From assembly GCA_004357005.1 (NCBI GenBank), contig SMWH01000160.1, forward strand, positions 1-5,715: 5,715 nucleotides of DNA, given 5' to 3'. This document shows, in pieces, positions 5,157-5,715 of this stretch. The notes below the pieces were generated by a model. That model was not told the DNA's origin, made no database searches, and was given only the letters and a program-made list of their open reading frames with translations. Positions within the stretch are counted from its first letter, which is position 1, and each line of letters begins with the position of its first letter. The position numbers and the translations under genes were made by a program. The DNA comes from Gammaproteobacteria bacterium (GTDB lineage Bacteria > Pseudomonadota > Gammaproteobacteria > SMWH01).

Positions 5157-5715
5157 ATGCTTCATACCAGGCCCTTGCTACCTGTCACTTCCCGGGCTGT
5201 TTTCCTGGCCTGGTTGCTGGCCCTTTTCGTGGCCTCGCTCCCGGGAACGGCCGTGGGCGCGGGCGCGCTCTTCAGCGATATCGGCGCCGCCTCCGGGGTA
5301 GATTTCGTCCACTTCAACGGCATGTCCGGGGAACTCTATTTCCCCGAGATGATGGGCAGCGGGGCGGCTGTGTTCGACTATGACGGTGACGGGGATCTGG
5401 ATCTGTATCTGGTCCAGGGCACGATGCTGGGCCCGGACAAGACCCTGGGGGATGCCACCTTCCCCCCCGCGGCCGCCCAAATGCCTCTCATGGGCCGTCT
5501 TTACCGCAACGACCTGAGCGACGGCGAAATTCGCTTTGTCGATGTCACACAAGTCTCGGGTCTCAGAGCCACGGGCTACGGAATGGGCGTGGCCACCGGC
5601 GATATCGACAACGATGGAGATGTGGATCTCTATATCACCAATTTCGGGTCCAACCAGTTATGGGTGAACAACGGTGACGGGACGTTTTCCGATCGGACGG
5701 TCGCGGCGGGTGTGG
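5157..5715 (+). CDS. Exported FG-GAP/VCBS repeat protein, CRTAC1 type (3' truncated by window)
   Basis: The reading frame is open from ATG 5157 to the window end, giving 186 residues of a longer protein. It starts with a signal peptide: Arg5 and Arg13, a hydrophobic core at about 14-28, and probable cleavage near Ala35-Ala37 (AVGAGA). The mature part opens with LFSDIGAASGVDFVHFNG, typical of CRTAC1/ASPIC-UnbV proteins. It then shows two FG-GAP units with calcium-type DxDxDGxxD loops: FDYDGDGDLDLYLVQG (Asp74, 76, 78, 82) and GDIDNDGDVDLYITNFG (Asp149, 151, 153, 157), followed by NQLWVNNGDGTF. Such repeats build a seven-bladed beta-propeller resembling integrin alpha, outside the cytoplasm. The partner and role are unknown. 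A further repeat set and a C-terminal UnbV domain are expected beyond the window. The start is the first ATG in frame, with a weak GAAAG before it, 72 bp from the divergent gene. Confidence 0.88.
   Translation, partial: MLHTRPLLPVTSRAVFLAWLLALFVASLPGTAVGAGALFSDIGAASGVDFVHFNGMSGELYFPEMMGSGAAVFDYDGDGDLDLYLVQGTMLGPDKTLGDATFPPAAAQMPLMGRLYRNDLSDGEIRFVDVTQVSGLRATGYGMGVATGDIDNDGDVDLYITNFGSNQLWVNNGDGTFSDRTVAAGV

Noticed and set aside
5085..5165. Upstream ATG at 5165 for the secreted-protein gene
   Set aside because: It would place 27 polar residues before the signal peptide, overlap the divergent gene start, cross the -10 motifs, and ignore the GGGGGAG site before ATG 5084.
5376..5402. Asp-rich loop read as an EF-hand or dockerin repeat
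   Set aside because: The flanking FDYDGDGDLDLYLVQG context and the later GDIDNDGDVDLYITNFG are FG-GAP/VCBS patterns. The helices expected around EF-hand or dockerin loops are absent.
5178..5552. 124-codon minus-strand frame opposite the FG-GAP gene
   Set aside because: The plus-strand frame has a signal peptide and two calcium-binding repeats; the minus frame has none of these and no start signal.
1..5715. CRISPR array, tRNA/rRNA genes, insertion sequence or defence/toxin-antitoxin system
   Set aside because: No spaced direct repeats, cloverleaf-like segments, transposase motifs, terminal inverted repeats or small toxin/antitoxin gene pairs are seen. The coding strands are almost fully occupied by housekeeping-type genes.

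Overview
The window looks like GC-rich gammaproteobacterial chromosome, probably from a Pseudomonas/Chromatiales/Xanthomonadales-like or marine oligotroph lineage rather than an enterobacterium. This rests on three things: the gene order ridA-recG-ubiC-ubiA, UbiC and UbiA proteins that match the proteobacterial ubiquinone pathway, and a RecG C-terminus of the proteobacterial type. The organism inference comes from gene content only; no database search was possible.

Layout. Bases 23-2499 carry ridA (enamine/imine deaminase) and recG (branched-DNA helicase), 2 bp apart and presumably co-transcribed. spoT commonly lies upstream of this pair in relatives, but it is not in the window. A gap of 105 bp (2500-2604) holds GC-rich hairpins, a hairpin followed by five T, and an embedded extended -10 promoter candidate. 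Next come ubiC and ubiA (2605-4082), overlapping by ATGA. They encode the first two committed steps of ubiquinone synthesis: chorismate to 4-hydroxybenzoate, then its prenylation. On the opposite strand, a two-gene unit reads leftwards: a secreted protein of unknown function (4563-5084) followed by a GNAT acetyltransferase (4079-4540). Its last gene converges on ubiA. The two stop codons overlap in a single CTAG, which lies in the loop of a near-perfect 31-bp hairpin. A 72-bp divergent spacer (5085-5156) separates this unit from a rightward gene cut by the window end, which encodes an exported FG-GAP/VCBS repeat protein of the CRTAC1 type.

How the genes work together. Only ubiC-ubiA form an obvious pathway. 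ridA-recG is a conserved neighbourhood without an obvious biochemical link. The secreted protein and the GNAT enzyme may be co-transcribed, but nothing shows a shared function.

Assessment. I see no mobile element, CRISPR array, tRNA or rRNA, and no convincing new biological system. The points most worth a second look are the shared-stop hairpin at 4065-4095, the overlapping terminator-like and promoter-like signals before ubiC, and the mirrored -10 motifs in the divergent spacer.
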